Numbered from the stretch's first letter, positions 1-9,504 are shown. The stretch is DNA of 64,000 bases from Streptococcus pseudoporcinus LQ 940-04 (GCF_000188035.1 NZ_AEUY02000005.1:1240001-1304000); one strand, 5' to 3'. The notes: generated by a model from the sequence alone, not told the origin. A program made the numbers and translations.

Positions 1-579
1 AGTGTCATTAAAGGCGATACCGCTATTGGTATTACCTTCAGTTCATTTTTAGCACTAGGGGTTATTCTAATTGGTGTTGCTAATAGTTCCACAGACTTAT
101 TTCATATCCTTTTTGGTAATATTCTAGCTGTACAAGATAGTGATAAGTGGATAACCATTTTTGTTTCTGTACTGGTATTAGCTTTAATTATTTTATTTTT
201 CAAAGAGTTACTCCTCACCTCTTTTGATCCTATTTTAGCTAAAACAATGGGAATAAATGTCTCTTTTTATCATTATTTATTAATGGTTTTACTGACGCTT
301 GTTTCAGTAACGGCGATGCAAAGTGTAGGGACTATCTTAATTGTAGCTATGTTGATAACCCCAGCGGCAACTGCATATCTCTACGCTAATAGTCTAAAAA
401 CAATGTTAATCATGTCTTCTACCCTAGGAGCTCTGACATCAATTTTAGGTCTATTTTTGGGTTATACTTTCAATATTGCAGCAGGCTCCAGCATTGTTTT
501 AACCTCCTCTATCATTTTTGCGATTAGCTTCTTTTTATCACCAAAGCAAGCTAGAAAGCTGAAGAAAAGACAAGCATAA
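1..579 (+). CDS. mtsC: Metal-ion ABC transporter permease, C-terminal part
   Basis: The reading frame is open from base 1, so the gene starts upstream; 192 C-terminal residues are visible. The protein is hydrophobic with several membrane spans and a short basic tail (KLKKRQA). The sequence fits the ABC-3 family of manganese/zinc/iron permeases, including the conserved VTAMQSVGTILIVAMLITPA-type segment. Such permeases sit in the cytoplasmic membrane and work with a lipoprotein that binds the metal and a cytoplasmic ATPase. The position just before the cyclophilin and ftsK genes matches mtsABC of pyogenic streptococci, which I infer from gene order and family. mtsA and mtsB would lie before the window. 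A strong hairpin follows the stop codon. Confidence 0.85.
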   Translation, partial: SVIKGDTAIGITFSSFLALGVILIGVANSSTDLFHILFGNILAVQDSDKWITIFVSVLVLALIILFFKELLLTSFDPILAKTMGINVSFYHYLLMVLLTLVSVTAMQSVGTILIVAMLITPAATAYLYANSLKTMLIMSSTLGALTSILGLFLGYTFNIAAGSSIVLTSSIIFAISFFLSPKQARKLKKRQA

Positions 580-580
580 A

Positions 581-620
581 AAAACAGTTCCAACTGTCTA
601 AGGACATTGGAACTGTTTTT
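581..620. terminator. Bidirectional rho-independent terminator
   Basis: A 13-bp perfect stem (581-593 with 607-619) starts with A residues and ends in T residues. It can therefore stop transcription from mtsC on the plus strand and from the converging cyclophilin gene on the minus strand. Confidence 0.9.
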
Positions 621-633
621 ATAATTAGTTTGC

Positions 634-1446
634 TTATTTCTTGTTTTTTGCTGGCATATCCTTTTGAATAGTCACTGTGAGAATAGTAATATCCTGGGTA
701 GGTTTATCATTGCTATCAACGGGAGATTTGGCAATTTTATCTACTATATCCATGCCATCAATGACTTGGCCAAAGACAGTATAGGCGCCATCTAAGCTAG
801 GATTGCCTCCTTCTTTATAGGCATCAATGATTGGTTTTGGATAATGAGTTTCAGATAATTTTTTAGCCTGATTTCCAGGATTTTGATTGATAAAGAATTG
901 GCTACCATTGGTATCTGCTCCTGCATTAGCCATAGCTAATGCGCCACGGATATTGTAGAGGTAAGGACTAATTTCGTTTGCAAAGCCATTTCCAGCATCA
1001 ATTTTTGTGTTTTTTCCATTCCAAATGGACTCACCACCTGTCCCATCACCTTTGGGATCACCAGATTGAATCATGAAATTGGTAATAACACGGTGAAAAG
1101 TTAGATTATTATAATAACCTTCTTTAGCATGGGTCAGAAAATTTTCTACAGCCAAGGGAGCATATTTAGGAAAAAGTTTTAAAGTAATATCACCCTCACT
1201 AGTTTTAATTAATACTTTAGCTTCATCCTTAGCAACTTCTTTTGATAATTGTGGGAACTGATGTTTATCAGCATTTAAGGCTTTCTCGATTTGAGCCTCA
1301 TAAGCTTTAGTTGCTGCCGAAGATTCTTCTTTGGCAATTTTATCGTCAACATATTTATCACCTTTGATCAGACGATCAATTGACTCACATGCAGTAAGGC
1401 TCACTAGGCTTAAGGCAAGAAGGAATATGGTCAGAACTTTCTTCAT
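634..1446 (-). CDS. Cyclophilin-type peptidyl-prolyl isomerase lipoprotein
   Basis: This 270-residue protein starts with a lipoprotein signal peptide ending in the lipobox LTAC, so Cys20 should be lipid-modified and the protein anchored outside the membrane. Residues from about 80 to 265 form a cyclophilin domain with the active-site motifs FHRVITNFMIQSGDP and GSQFFI. The arginine of FHR is the catalytic residue in this family. It is expected to catalyse cis-trans isomerisation of X-Pro bonds in secreted proteins. In other streptococci the related surface cyclophilin SlrA is linked to colonisation, but equivalence here is only inference. It is a single gene, convergent with mtsC and divergent from ftsK. 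Confidence 0.93.
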   Translation of the reverse strand: MKKVLTIFLLALSLVSLTACESIDRLIKGDKYVDDKIAKEESSAATKAYEAQIEKALNADKHQFPQLSKEVAKDEAKVLIKTSEGDITLKLFPKYAPLAVENFLTHAKEGYYNNLTFHRVITNFMIQSGDPKGDGTGGESIWNGKNTKIDAGNGFANEISPYLYNIRGALAMANAGADTNGSQFFINQNPGNQAKKLSETHYPKPIIDAYKEGGNPSLDGAYTVFGQVIDGMDIVDKIAKSPVDSNDKPTQDITILTVTIQKDMPAKNKK

Positions 1447-1529
1447 GGTTTCTCCTTAGATTGATTTTCCTTTATTTTATCATAAAGTTTGCTCCTTGAT
1501 AAGTCTATTTCTTTCTCTTTAAAAAATGG

Positions 1530-1541
1530 TATAATAAATTT
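1530..1541 (+). promoter_or_regulatory. -10 element directly before the ftsK start
   Basis: A perfect TATAAT lies at 1530-1535 and the ATG of ftsK begins at 1542. Transcription would start about 6-7 bases after the -10 box, which is at or next to the start codon. No Shine-Dalgarno sequence precedes the ATG. The -35 region is weak (TATTTC or ATTTCT at about 1506-1512). Confidence 0.55.
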
Positions 1542-3947
1542 ATGGCTATAAGAAATCAACATAAAAAGGGGACGAAAAAGAGACGTCCCACAAAGGCAGA
1601 AATTGAAAAACAAAGAGCCATCAAACGGATGATTTTCTCATTCTTACTAGCTCTTGTTTTGATTTTTGCTGCAATTCGACTTGGAGTTTTTGGGATTACA
1701 GCATATAATGTTATTCGTTTTATGGTAGGTAGTTTGGCTTACCTTTTTATTCTTGCTGTTTTTTGCTATCTATTTTTCTTTAAATGGTTACGAAAACAAG
1801 AGGGTTTGATTGCTGGGTTTCTCATTCTTTTCATGGGGTTACTCATTGAATGGCATGCTTATTTATTTACCTCTCCTGAACTTAAAAACCATGAGGTTTT
1901 CACCTACACGACTCGATTGATTACTCAAGATCTTTTAGGCTTTAAAGTGCAGAACTTCCTTGGTGGAGGTATGCTTGGTGCTTTGATTTATAAACCCGTA
2001 TCCTTTCTTTTTTCTAATATAGGGTCTTTCTTTATAGGCGCCTTAATTATTCTGCTAGGAATCTTCCTAATGACACCATGGGATGTTTACGATGTCAGTC
2101 ACTATGCTAAAACTCTTTGGCAAAGCTTTGCTGATCAGCAAAAACGTCGACGGGAAGAACGCTTTGTCAAACGCGAAGAGGCTAAAGCATTAGCTGCACA
2201 GGCACAATTAGAACAAGAAGCCTTAGAAGCTCAACTGTCCCAAAATCAAACTGTTGATTCAGAGACAGGAGAAATTTTGAAAGGAACAAGTTCAGAAATG
2301 GTGCTGGGAGCGGGTGATTTTTCAAACCTCAGACAAGCTGAGCCGGAAATCGTAGCCTATCAACCGCATCATAATGAAGAGGTTATTGATTTTCCGCTTG
2401 AGGAGTTAGAGGATGATTACCTTCAAGGAGAACATTCAAGGTCAGCTATACAAGCTTCAGAGCTAGAAGCAGATAGACTAGATGATGAGCCTGTTGAAGT
2501 AGACTTCACACCTAAGAGTAATTTACTTTATAAGCTGCCGACAATTGATTTGTTTGAGCCAGATAGACCTAAAGACCAATCGAAAGAAAAGAACTTAGTT
2601 CGTAAAAATATTAGGGTCTTAGAGGATACCTTCCGCAGCTTTGGTATTGATGTTAAGGTTGAACGAGCGGAGATTGGACCTTCGGTAACCAAGTATGAAA
2701 TTAAACCAGCTGTTGGAGTGCGTGTCAATCGCATCTCTAACTTGGCAGACGATTTAGCTTTAGCCTTAGCAGCTAAGGATGTCAGAATAGAGGCACCCAT
2801 TCCAGGGAAATCTTTAGTTGGTATTGAAGTGCCGAATTCTGAAATTGCTACTGTTTCTTTTCGTGAGCTCTGGGAACAATCTAATAGCTCAGCTGAAAAA
2901 CTCTTGGAAATTCCACTCGGAAAAGCTGTTAATGGTCTGGCACGTACTTTTGATTTAACTAGGATGCCTCACTTATTAGTGGCCGGTTCGACAGGGTCTG
3001 GTAAATCTGTTGCTGTTAATGGTATTATTTCTAGTATTTTGATGAAGGCCAGACCTGATCAGGTTAAATTCTTAATGGTTGACCCTAAGATGGTTGAATT
3101 ATCTGTTTATAATGATATTCCTCATCTCCTTATTCCAGTTGTAACTAATCCTCGTAAGGCAAGTAAAGCTCTCCAGAAGGTGGTTGATGAGATGGAAAAC
3201 CGTTATGAACTCTTCAGTAAGGTGGGTGTTCGAAATATAGCAGGTTACAATGCCAAGGTTGAAGCCTTTAACAGTAAATCTGAAGAAAAACAAGTTCCCT
3301 TGCCTTTGATTGTGGTCATCGTTGATGAGTTAGCTGACTTGATGATGGTTGCCAGCAAAGAAGTAGAAGACGCTATTATTCGCTTGGGTCAAAAAGCACG
3401 TGCTGCTGGTATTCATATGATCTTAGCAACGCAACGGCCATCTGTTGATGTTATTTCTGGTTTAATTAAAGCTAATGTTCCATCACGGATTGCATTTGCT
3501 GTCTCGTCTGGAACAGATAGTCGAACGATTTTAGATGAAAATGGGGCTGAAAAACTTCTGGGACGAGGTGATATGCTCTTCAAGCCGATTGATGAGAACC
3601 ATCCAGTTCGATTGCAAGGATCCTTCATTTCAGATGATGATGTTGAAGGTATCGTCTCATTTATTAAGGAACAAGCCGAGGCTGATTATGATGACTCCTT
3701 TGACCCAGGTGAGGTTACTGAAGCTGATATGGCCAGTGGGTCTGGTGATTCTAGTGAAGGGGATCCACTCTTTGAGGAAGCAAAAGCCTTAGTTCTCGAA
3801 ACTCAAAAAGCCTCTGCTTCGATGATTCAACGTCGTCTATCAGTTGGTTTTAATCGAGCGACTCGCTTGATGGATGAACTAGAAGAAGCCGGCGTTATTG
3901 GCCCAGCAGAAGGGACCAAACCAAGAAAAGTTTTGCAAACACAATAA
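1542..3947 (+). CDS. ftsK: DNA translocase FtsK
   Basis: The 801-residue protein matches FtsK/SpoIIIE translocases of streptococci in length and architecture. Four hydrophobic spans lie at about residues 30-180. An acidic, low-complexity linker follows to about 330, then the alpha/beta motor with Walker A GSTGSGKS near residue 481. A winged-helix gamma domain ([20 protein letters not shown]) lies near the C-terminus and reads polar DNA sequences. FtsK pumps chromosome ends through the closing septum and aids dimer resolution. The start was chosen because family members begin with the same basic stretch, although no ribosome binding site precedes it. The next in-frame ATG is residue 30, which would remove the conserved basic N-terminus. 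Confidence 0.95.
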   Translation: MAIRNQHKKGTKKRRPTKAEIEKQRAIKRMIFSFLLALVLIFAAIRLGVFGITAYNVIRFMVGSLAYLFILAVFCYLFFFKWLRKQEGLIAGFLILFMGLLIEWHAYLFTSPELKNHEVFTYTTRLITQDLLGFKVQNFLGGGMLGALIYKPVSFLFSNIGSFFIGALIILLGIFLMTPWDVYDVSHYAKTLWQSFADQQKRRREERFVKREEAKALAAQAQLEQEALEAQLSQNQTVDSETGEILKGTSSEMVLGAGDFSNLRQAEPEIVAYQPHHNEEVIDFPLEELEDDYLQGEHSRSAIQASELEADRLDDEPVEVDFTPKSNLLYKLPTIDLFEPDRPKDQSKEKNLVRKNIRVLEDTFRSFGIDVKVERAEIGPSVTKYEIKPAVGVRVNRISNLADDLALALAAKDVRIEAPIPGKSLVGIEVPNSEIATVSFRELWEQSNSSAEKLLEIPLGKAVNGLARTFDLTRMPHLLVAGSTGSGKSVAVNGIISSILMKARPDQVKFLMVDPKMVELSVYNDIPHLLIPVVTNPRKASKALQKVVDEMENRYELFSKVGVRNIAGYNAKVEAFNSKSEEKQVPLPLIVVIVDELADLMMVASKEVEDAIIRLGQKARAAGIHMILATQRPSVDVISGLIKANVPSRIAFAVSSGTDSRTILDENGAEKLLGRGDMLFKPIDENHPVRLQGSFISDDDVEGIVSFIKEQAEADYDDSFDPGEVTEADMASGSGDSSEGDPLFEEAKALVLETQKASASMIQRRLSVGFNRATRLMDELEEAGVIGPAEGTKPRKVLQTQ

Positions 3948-3980
3948 AAAGCTTTGTCTCATTAACAAAGCCTTTTATTT
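3946..3980. terminator. Bidirectional terminator between ftsK and the DUF3397-like gene
   Basis: The hairpin pairs AAAAAGCTTTGT (3946-3957) with ACAAAGCCTTTTA (3965-3977) and has a T tract on each strand. It overlaps the ftsK stop codon and serves both converging genes. Confidence 0.75.
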
Positions 3981-4325
3981 TGTAAAAATCACTATGACAA
4001 GGATTAGATAACCAAAGAAAGTCATGAGAAAGCCAATTCGCCAAAAGAGTTTGATGAAACGGGAATAGGTAAAGCGCTGACTTCTAATAACCAATGTTAA
4101 TGTGATAATAATCGCTAGTAGTGATAATATAATCAGATAATAGGGCAAAAAATTATTGTCAAAGAATTTTCCCGAAACAATAGCAATTTCTAAAGCAAAA
4201 AATAGGAAGGCTAAATCAGGAAACTTTAAACCGTACCGGCCAAGTTTAAAAAAAGTGACTAAAATCTGTGAAACAAGGGGAGTTAAAATAATAAAGAGCA
4301 ATGCAATTAATTTGTATGTCATCAT
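3975..4325 (-). CDS. Small membrane protein, DUF3397-like
   Basis: This 116-residue protein is almost entirely hydrophobic, with four predicted membrane spans at about residues 5-24, 35-55, 60-82 and 92-113. Length, topology and the pattern of short basic loops resemble DUF3397 family proteins of Firmicutes, which have no established function. It is a single gene, convergent with ftsK, and shares its terminator. The start ATG at 4325 was kept; another ATG one codon downstream is equally possible. Confidence 0.6.
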   Translation of the reverse strand: MMTYKLIALLFIILTPLVSQILVTFFKLGRYGLKFPDLAFLFFALEIAIVSGKFFDNNFLPYYLIILSLLAIIITLTLVIRSQRFTYSRFIKLFWRIGFLMTFFGYLILVIVIFTK

Positions 4326-4493
4326 AGCATTATTTTAACCTTTAAACGATAACTTGTAAATAAATGTTCTTAAAATTTCCGAACAGAAATGGCCATTCAA
4401 AAAATAAAACAAGTGGTCACTAAGGGTTTTTATTAGGAATTAACCCTAAAATATGGTACATTAGAGGTATAGAAAGAAGAAAGGAAGTTTATT

Positions 4494-5582
4494 ATGAAAC
4501 AGTTACATACATTCCCAGTTCCAGAACTGCTTACAGAGACTCAACCTTTTATTTCCATCAGCTTTGCTTTAGATGACTATTCTGCTTATTCCGAAAAGGA
4601 TAGTCTCAAACTTGAAAACTATCTCAAGGAAGCAGAGACCGCAGTCCAAGATTTAGGCCCTTCATGGCTAAACCAAATCGAAGCTGTGCGTAAAGCTGAA
4701 AGGGAACTTTTAACTGCTACAAAAAGTCTTCTTTTATATACAAATGAGGGTCACGTTTTTTATTACCATCTTAATATCCCAGTTAGTGATCAAATGCTTT
4801 TTGGAGATGGGCCCAATATAGCTCCTCTCATCAAACATTACCAATTTAATAATGATTACCATCTTTTAGTTTTAAACCAAGACAGTGCCCACGTTTTTGA
4901 AGTAAGCCAAGATTCTTTTCGAGACATAAAAGAAGATGGCTGGCCCCTTCAACTGACTGAGGTTTTAGGTCATGAAAAAGATGGAGGACAATTAAGTCAT
5001 TCTGGCTCAGCTGCCAAAGGTGGCCCCGGTCAGCCAGGCTTCCATGGCCATAATGAAACGAGCGCTGAAAAAGAGATTGACCGAGATAACTTTTTCCGAG
5101 CTGTTGATAACCATCTAATAGAGACCTTTGGTCAAGAATCACGCCCATTGATTCTGTATAGTTTACCAGAGAACCAGGCAAGATTCCGCTCAATCAGTAA
5201 GTATTTACCATTAATGGATACAGGAATTGAACTATCGGGTGCTAAAGTTTCTACAGAGGAAATTGCAGAGCGGGCTTGCCAGTTTATCGCTGGCTACCGC
5301 AGTCAAATGCTAACCTCATTAAGCAAACGGTTTGTTGAAACCAAGCCAGAATATCGTGTCAACGACCAATTGGAAGAAATTAAAACTCTGGCACACGAAA
5401 ACCGAATTGATGAATTAATCATCGTTGAGGATAAAGTTCTTTCAGCGGAGAGTGACAGGGACAAACGTTCTACTATAAAAGATATTGTCTTAGCAACCTA
5501 CCAAGCTAAAGGAAAAGTTTATATTCTGGATTCAGAACAATTAGAAGGAGACTTTAGCATTAGTGCTCGTCTCCGCTATTAG
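4494..5582 (+). CDS. Cytoplasmic protein resembling baeRF (release-factor-like) family
   Basis: The 362-residue soluble protein has no signal peptide or membrane span. Its plan resembles bacterial archaeo-eukaryotic release factor (baeRF) proteins. An N-terminal region has a conserved ISISF strand, the middle is rich in Gly, Ser and His (about residues 163-190), and a C-terminal pelota/eRF1-like domain contains DELIIVEDKVL. Functions of this family are largely unknown; links to ribosome rescue come from fold similarity only. A good ribosome binding site (AAAGGAAG) precedes the ATG. The gene is monocistronic, followed by a strong terminator. An imperfect inverted repeat (AGGGTT/AACCCT) lies 40-70 bases upstream. 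Confidence 0.6.
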   Translation: MKQLHTFPVPELLTETQPFISISFALDDYSAYSEKDSLKLENYLKEAETAVQDLGPSWLNQIEAVRKAERELLTATKSLLLYTNEGHVFYYHLNIPVSDQMLFGDGPNIAPLIKHYQFNNDYHLLVLNQDSAHVFEVSQDSFRDIKEDGWPLQLTEVLGHEKDGGQLSHSGSAAKGGPGQPGFHGHNETSAEKEIDRDNFFRAVDNHLIETFGQESRPLILYSLPENQARFRSISKYLPLMDTGIELSGAKVSTEEIAERACQFIAGYRSQMLTSLSKRFVETKPEYRVNDQLEEIKTLAHENRIDELIIVEDKVLSAESDRDKRSTIKDIVLATYQAKGKVYILDSEQLEGDFSISARLRY

Positions 5583-5587
5583 CGAAG

Positions 5588-5625
5588 AAGAGTGAGAGGT
5601 GAATTCGCCTCTCACTCTTTTATTA
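5588..5625 (+). terminator. Strong rho-independent terminator
   Basis: Long arms AAGAGTGAGAGG and CCTCTCACTCTT flank a short TGAATTCG loop and are followed by TTTATT. It ends transcription of the preceding baeRF-like gene. Confidence 0.9.
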
Positions 5626-5640
5626 TGTGACTTTCAGTCC

Positions 5641-5686
5641 GTTTCACACCTTCGGAGTGAAACAAGAACCACCCGCTATGCGGGTG
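5641..5686. repeat. Two hairpins, probable left end of an IS200/IS605 element
   Basis: Two perfect small stems follow each other: GTTTCAC/GTGAAAC (5641-5663) and CACCCG/CGGGTG (5670-5686). IS200/IS605 elements have subterminal hairpins instead of inverted repeats, and a transposase remnant begins 90 bases downstream. A very similar ACCACCC hairpin closes the second IS200-like remnant at 19843-19864. Confidence 0.55.
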
Positions 5687-5772
5687 CGCGGCCAAAGTTA
5701 TACTACAAAAAAACTCCAAACGCGCTACAATATAGGTGTTCAGGCCAATTGTATAGCGAAAGGAGTTAAAGT

Positions 5773-5886
5773 ATGGTACAGAAGGCACCTAGCTTATCAC
5801 ACACAAAGTGGATGTGTAGGTATCACATTATGTTCACCCCTAACTATAGATGAAAAATAATCTATAATCAATCAAGTAAAGTATAA
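5773..5886 (+). pseudogene. IS200/IS605-family transposase TnpA, N-terminal fragment
   Basis: Translation from the ATG at 5773 gives MVQKAPSLSHTKWMCRYHIM and then FTPNYR, the conserved N-terminus of IS200-type Y1 transposases, where HTKWMCKYHIVFTPKYRRK is typical. Codon 27 is TGA where the family has arginine, consistent with one CGA-to-TGA change. The same frame then continues with KIIYNQSSKV before a second stop. The remainder, including the HUH motif and catalytic tyrosine, is missing. A ribosome binding site (AAAGGAG) precedes the ATG. The element is therefore inactive and heavily deleted. Confidence 0.8.
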
Positions 5887-5996
5887 CGTACTTTACTTCG
5901 TAAATATGTGTTCTCCGAAGGGTCTTGGCAGACAGCCTACCGCTACAAAAGAAAGATGGCGAGCTAACAAAAAGCCGTCAGATAGTTTTTTATTTA

Positions 5997-6155
5997 TCAA
6001 ACCCTAATAATTTCACAAATTTCAGAATCGCCTTTTTCTACGATAATTCGCTTTTTACGCTGATAAGCAGCATCAAAATATAACTTTACAACCCCAGTAT
6101 GTGAACGATCAACCTCTTAGGGATAGCGGCAAGTAATACGAATGTCTTTTTAAGA
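5997..6155 (-). pseudogene. Unidentified gene remnant, C-terminal fragment
   Basis: The reverse strand holds a coherent reading frame of about 50 codons interrupted by one TAA. It reads KDIRITCRYP, stop, EVDRSHTGVVKLYFDAAYQR, then a basic and acidic tail ending in CEIIRV and a natural TGA. The protein-like composition suggests the end of a real gene with a nonsense mutation. I do not recognise the family. It lies between an IS200 remnant and rplK, in a 760-base gap that otherwise holds no gene. Confidence 0.35.
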
Positions 6156-6294
6156 GGCAAGTGACGAATCAAGAGTAATAAGGCTTGAACAAAGTGAAAG
6201 CCGGCGACTTTGGGTGCTGGCTAGTTGTCTGGGCTTATAGCCCTTGCTCAACCCCCTGTTAGACGGCTGGTTATGATTTTTATAGAGATTTAGG

Positions 6295-6322
6295 TTGCTT
6301 TTTTTTTAAAACATTGTATAAT
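6295..6322 (+). promoter_or_regulatory. Promoter of the rplK-rplA operon
   Basis: The -35 box TTGCTT (6295-6300) and a perfect -10 box TATAAT (6317-6322) are separated by 16 bases. This gives a leader of about 70 bases before rplK. In Bacillus and enterobacteria ribosomal protein L1 represses its own operon by binding the leader; no L1 site was modelled here. Confidence 0.8.
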
Positions 6323-6401
6323 AGAAAGGTATGCTATATGCATAACTGTGGGAGGTAAAAATCTTAGTTACCGCCAAAACCACAACAGGAGGATTTTAAA
6401 A

Positions 6402-6827
6402 ATGGCTAAAAAAGTCGAAAAACTTGTAAAACTTCAAATCCCTGCTGGTAAAGCTACACCAGCTCCACCAGTTGGACCAGCATTAGGTCAAGCAGGTATC
6501 AACATCATGGGATTCACAAAAGAATTTAACGCTCGTACAGCTGACCAAGCTGGCATGATCATCCCAGTTGTTATCTCAGTTTATGAAGACAAATCATTTG
6601 ATTTTATTACTAAAACACCACCAGCTGCAGTTCTTTTGAAAAAAGCTGCCGGTGTTGAAAAAGGATCAGGCACACCTAACAAAACAAAAGTTGCAACAGT
6701 TACTCGTGCACAAGTGCAAGAAATTGCTGAAACTAAAATGCCAGATTTAAACGCAGCAAACGTTGAGTCAGCAATGCGTATGATCGAAGGTACTGCTCGT
6801 TCAATGGGATTCACTATCACTGACTAA
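6402..6827 (+). CDS. rplK: 50S ribosomal protein L11
   Basis: The 141-residue protein is the standard length of L11. It has the proline-rich N-terminal linker [20 protein letters not shown] and the 23S-rRNA-binding C-terminal domain. L11 forms the GTPase-associated stalk base with 23S rRNA and is needed for RelA activation. The start at 6402 was chosen because AGGAGG lies eight bases upstream and the family begins [12 protein letters not shown]. An upstream in-frame ATG at 6348 would add 18 unrelated residues. It forms an operon with rplA, 105 bases downstream. Confidence 0.98.
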   Translation: MAKKVEKLVKLQIPAGKATPAPPVGPALGQAGINIMGFTKEFNARTADQAGMIIPVVISVYEDKSFDFITKTPPAAVLLKKAAGVEKGSGTPNKTKVATVTRAQVQEIAETKMPDLNAANVESAMRMIEGTARSMGFTITD

Positions 6828-6932
6828 TCAGTTTTGAACCCTATTACCCGCAAGACTTCATCATAATTTGATGAGTGACGTGGGAGATTTTAAATCAAAT
6901 CGATATGACCACATTACAAGGAGAATTTTAAA

Positions 6933-7622
6933 ATGGCTAAAAAAAGCAAACAAATGCGTGCAGCACTTGAAAAAGTTGACAGCACAAAAGCATACAGTGT
7001 AGAAGAAGCTGTAGCATTAATCAAAGAAACTAACTTTGCAAAATTTGACGCATCAGTTGAAGTTGCATATAACTTAAACATTGACGTTCGTAAAGCAGAC
7101 CAACAAATCCGTGGTGCAATGGTATTGCCAAACGGAACTGGTAAAACACAACGTGTACTTGTATTTGCGCGTGGGGCTAAAGCTGAAGAAGCAAAAGCTG
7201 CTGGAGCAGACTTCGTTGGTGAAGATGACTTAGTAGCTAAAATTAACGGTGGATGGCTTGATTTTGATGTTGTTATTGCAACACCAGACATGATGGCTAT
7301 CGTAGGTCGTCTTGGACGTGTCCTTGGACCTCGTAACTTGATGCCAAACCCTAAAACTGGTACTGTAACTATGGATGTTACTAAAGCAGTTGAAGAGTCT
7401 AAAGGTGGTAAGATTACTTACCGTGCTGATAAGGCTGGTAACGTACAAGCAATCATTGGTAAAGTATCATTTGATGCTGATAAATTAGTTGAGAACTTCA
7501 AAGCATTTAATGATGTTATGGTAAAAGCTAAACCATCAACAGCTAAAGGGACTTACATGACAAATGTGTCAATCACATCAACACAAGGTGTTGGTATTAA
7601 AGTTGATCCATCAACAATGTAA
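6933..7622 (+). CDS. rplA: 50S ribosomal protein L1
   Basis: At 229 residues this is a full-length L1, the two-domain protein of the mobile L1 stalk that helps release deacylated tRNA from the E site. The signature [20 protein letters not shown] is present. An AAGGAG ribosome binding site precedes the ATG. The 105-base gap after rplK contains a small hairpin (TCATCA/TGATGA) and no obvious promoter, so the two are probably cotranscribed. A terminator follows immediately. Confidence 0.98.
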   Translation: MAKKSKQMRAALEKVDSTKAYSVEEAVALIKETNFAKFDASVEVAYNLNIDVRKADQQIRGAMVLPNGTGKTQRVLVFARGAKAEEAKAAGADFVGEDDLVAKINGGWLDFDVVIATPDMMAIVGRLGRVLGPRNLMPNPKTGTVTMDVTKAVEESKGGKITYRADKAGNVQAIIGKVSFDADKLVENFKAFNDVMVKAKPSTAKGTYMTNVSITSTQGVGIKVDPSTM

Positions 7623-7627
7623 TAAAA

Positions 7628-7653
7628 GAGCTATCTGCGGATAGCTTTTTTTC
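7628..7653 (+). terminator. Terminator of the rplK-rplA operon
   Basis: The stem AGCTATC/GATAGCT with a TGCG loop is followed by seven T residues. Confidence 0.9.
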
Positions 7654-7684
7654 ATTAAAAAATTAAATTTTTAGAGGGGGATTA

Positions 7685-7933
7685 ATGTATCAAAAAGCAA
7701 ATGAAGACGACTTTTATTAGTAAATAGTAGCCGTTTATAACATAGAAAATGCTCCAATCTCAGATCAATTGAAAAAGATTCTCTTTGGAGCAGCTAGAGA
7801 CCTAGATAAAAAAGAAAATCTCTATATTTTAGCTGACTACTTGCTGCGCTTTGTGACTATAGCAATAAGAGCACTAGGAAAAGATAGTCCCAAAGCATTA
7901 ATAGACCTGTATCAATATCTCTTAGACTTATAG
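7685..7933 (+). pseudogene. Small hypothetical gene with two internal stop codons
   Basis: A frame of 82 codons starts at ATG 7685 after a good ribosome binding site (GAGGGGG). It is broken by adjacent TAG and TAA at codons 12 and 13, then runs on without further stops as IVAVYNIENAPISDQLKKIL and a helical, leucine-rich tail ending YQYLLDL. The remaining protein would be soluble and alpha-helical. I do not recognise it. No start codon with a ribosome binding site follows the two stops, so the gene is probably dead. It lies between rplA and pyrH, which are neighbours in related genomes. Confidence 0.5.
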
Positions 7934-8098
7934 AAAAACTATAGGATGTTTTGCCTTGGACTCAGTAAACTATAGGAAAAAATAGTTAAGCCAATCGATA
8001 ATTTCGATGATTTTTTCTCCAGTCATTTTGGCATTCAACTATCAAATTAAACGGTTTTATGGTAGAATAATAAAGGACAAAATAAGGAGATAATCATT

Positions 8099-8827
8099 GT
8101 GAAACCTAAATATCAACGTATTTTAATAAAATTATCTGGCGAAGCCTTAGCAGGAAATAAAGGTGTCGGGATAGATATTCCTACCGTACAAGAAATTGCC
8201 AAAGAAATTTCAGAAGTGCATGCTTCTGGCGTACAAATTGCACTCGTCATCGGTGGTGGTAATTTATGGCGAGGTGAACCTGCAGCTGAAGCAGGGATGG
8301 ACCGTGTGCAAGCTGACTACACGGGTATGTTAGGAACTGTTATGAATGCCTTAGTAATGGCAGATAGCCTGCAACATTATGGGGTAGATACTCGAGTTCA
8401 AACGGCTATTCCAATGCAAAACGTTGCTGAATCCTATATCCGAGGTCGCGCACTACGCCATCTTGAAAAAGGACGTATTGTTGTCTTTGGTGCAGGAATT
8501 GGGTCACCTTATTTTTCAACAGATACAACAGCAGCTCTTCGTGCCGCTGAGATTGAGGCAGATGCCATTTTGATGGCAAAAAATGGTGTTGATGGTGTTT
8601 ACAATGCAGATCCTAAAAAAGATGCCAACGCGGTTAAATTTGATGAATTAACTCATGGTGAAGTTATCAAGCGCGGCCTTAAAATTATGGATGCTACGGC
8701 ATCAACCCTATCAATGGACAATGACATTGACTTAGTTGTCTTTAATATGAACGAAGCTGGTAACATCAAACGCGTTGTGTTTGGTGAACACATCGGAACA
8801 ACGGTATCAAATAAAATTATTGATTAA
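8099..8827 (+). CDS. pyrH: Uridylate kinase (UMP kinase)
   Basis: The 242-residue protein belongs to the amino-acid-kinase fold UMP kinases that convert UMP to UDP with ATP. Visible motifs include the N-terminal [12 protein letters not shown] phosphate loop, GGGNLWRG, and the nucleotide-binding [15 protein letters not shown]. The start is GTG at 8099, preceded by AAGGAG. The gene forms an operon with frr 25 bases downstream, an arrangement shared across Firmicutes. A possible -10 box TAGAAT lies at 8063-8068. Confidence 0.97.
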   Translation: MKPKYQRILIKLSGEALAGNKGVGIDIPTVQEIAKEISEVHASGVQIALVIGGGNLWRGEPAAEAGMDRVQADYTGMLGTVMNALVMADSLQHYGVDTRVQTAIPMQNVAESYIRGRALRHLEKGRIVVFGAGIGSPYFSTDTTAALRAAEIEADAILMAKNGVDGVYNADPKKDANAVKFDELTHGEVIKRGLKIMDATASTLSMDNDIDLVVFNMNEAGNIKRVVFGEHIGTTVSNKIID

Positions 8828-8852
8828 AGAAGCATAGAAAGAGGAAGAAGAC

Positions 8853-9410
8853 ATGGCAAATGCTATTATTGACAAAGCAAAACAACGATTTGAACAATCA
8901 TTTCAATCTTTATCACGTGAATACGCAAGTATTCGTGCTGGTCGTGCGAATGCAAGTTTGTTAGACCGAATTCAAGTAGATTATTATGGGGCACCAACAC
9001 CACTAAACCAATTATCATCTATTACAGTGCCAGAAGCACGCGTGTTATTGATTTCTCCATTTGATAAAAATTCTATCAAAGATATTGAACGTGCCATCAA
9101 TGCTTCTGATTTAGGGATTACCCCTGCCAATGATGGCTCTGTTATCCGTTTAGTGATCCCAGCTTTAACGGAAGAAACACGTAAAAATCTTGCTAAAGAA
9201 GTTAAAAAAGTTGGTGAAAATCAAAAAGTTGCGATTCGTAACATCCGTCGTGATGCTATGGACGAGGCTAAAAAACAAGAAAAAGATAAAGAAATTTCTG
9301 AAGATGAACTAAAAACATTAGAAAAAGATATTCAGAAAGTAACCGATGACGCAATCAAGCACATTGATGCTATGACTGCCGAAAAGGAAAAGGAACTCTT
9401 ATCTGTTTAA
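8853..9410 (+). CDS. frr: Ribosome recycling factor
   Basis: At 185 residues this is a full-length RRF. It carries the conserved [20 protein letters not shown] region in the three-helix domain and the NIRRDAMDE motif near the C-terminus. With EF-G it splits the post-termination ribosome. The ribosome binding site AGAGGAAG precedes the ATG. It is cotranscribed with pyrH. Confidence 0.97.
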   Translation: MANAIIDKAKQRFEQSFQSLSREYASIRAGRANASLLDRIQVDYYGAPTPLNQLSSITVPEARVLLISPFDKNSIKDIERAINASDLGITPANDGSVIRLVIPALTEETRKNLAKEVKKVGENQKVAIRNIRRDAMDEAKKQEKDKEISEDELKTLEKDIQKVTDDAIKHIDAMTAEKEKELLSV

Positions 9411-9448
9411 GGAGCTTCAGGCTTCTTTCATCGGGAAGTAAAACAAGC

Positions 9449-9504
9449 AAAGGGGTAGGTAAAGATTTTAGAAACTCTGTTTTGAAGGTCTGCCTACCCT
9501 TTTA
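9449..9504 (+). promoter_or_regulatory. Hairpin between frr and cvfB
   Basis: Arms AAAGGGGTAGGT (9449-9460) and TGCCTACCCTTTT (about 9491-9503) can pair over 11-12 bases around a 30-base loop. It ends in TTTT and stops only 16 bases before the cvfB ATG. It could be a weak terminator of pyrH-frr, a leaky attenuator, or a structure that limits cvfB translation. No strong ribosome binding site is seen for cvfB. Confidence 0.5.

Noticed and set aside
5627..5860. 77-residue forward frame in the IS scar
   Set aside because: It is a frame across the hairpins and the TnpA start; the real coding signal is the TnpA frame from 5773.
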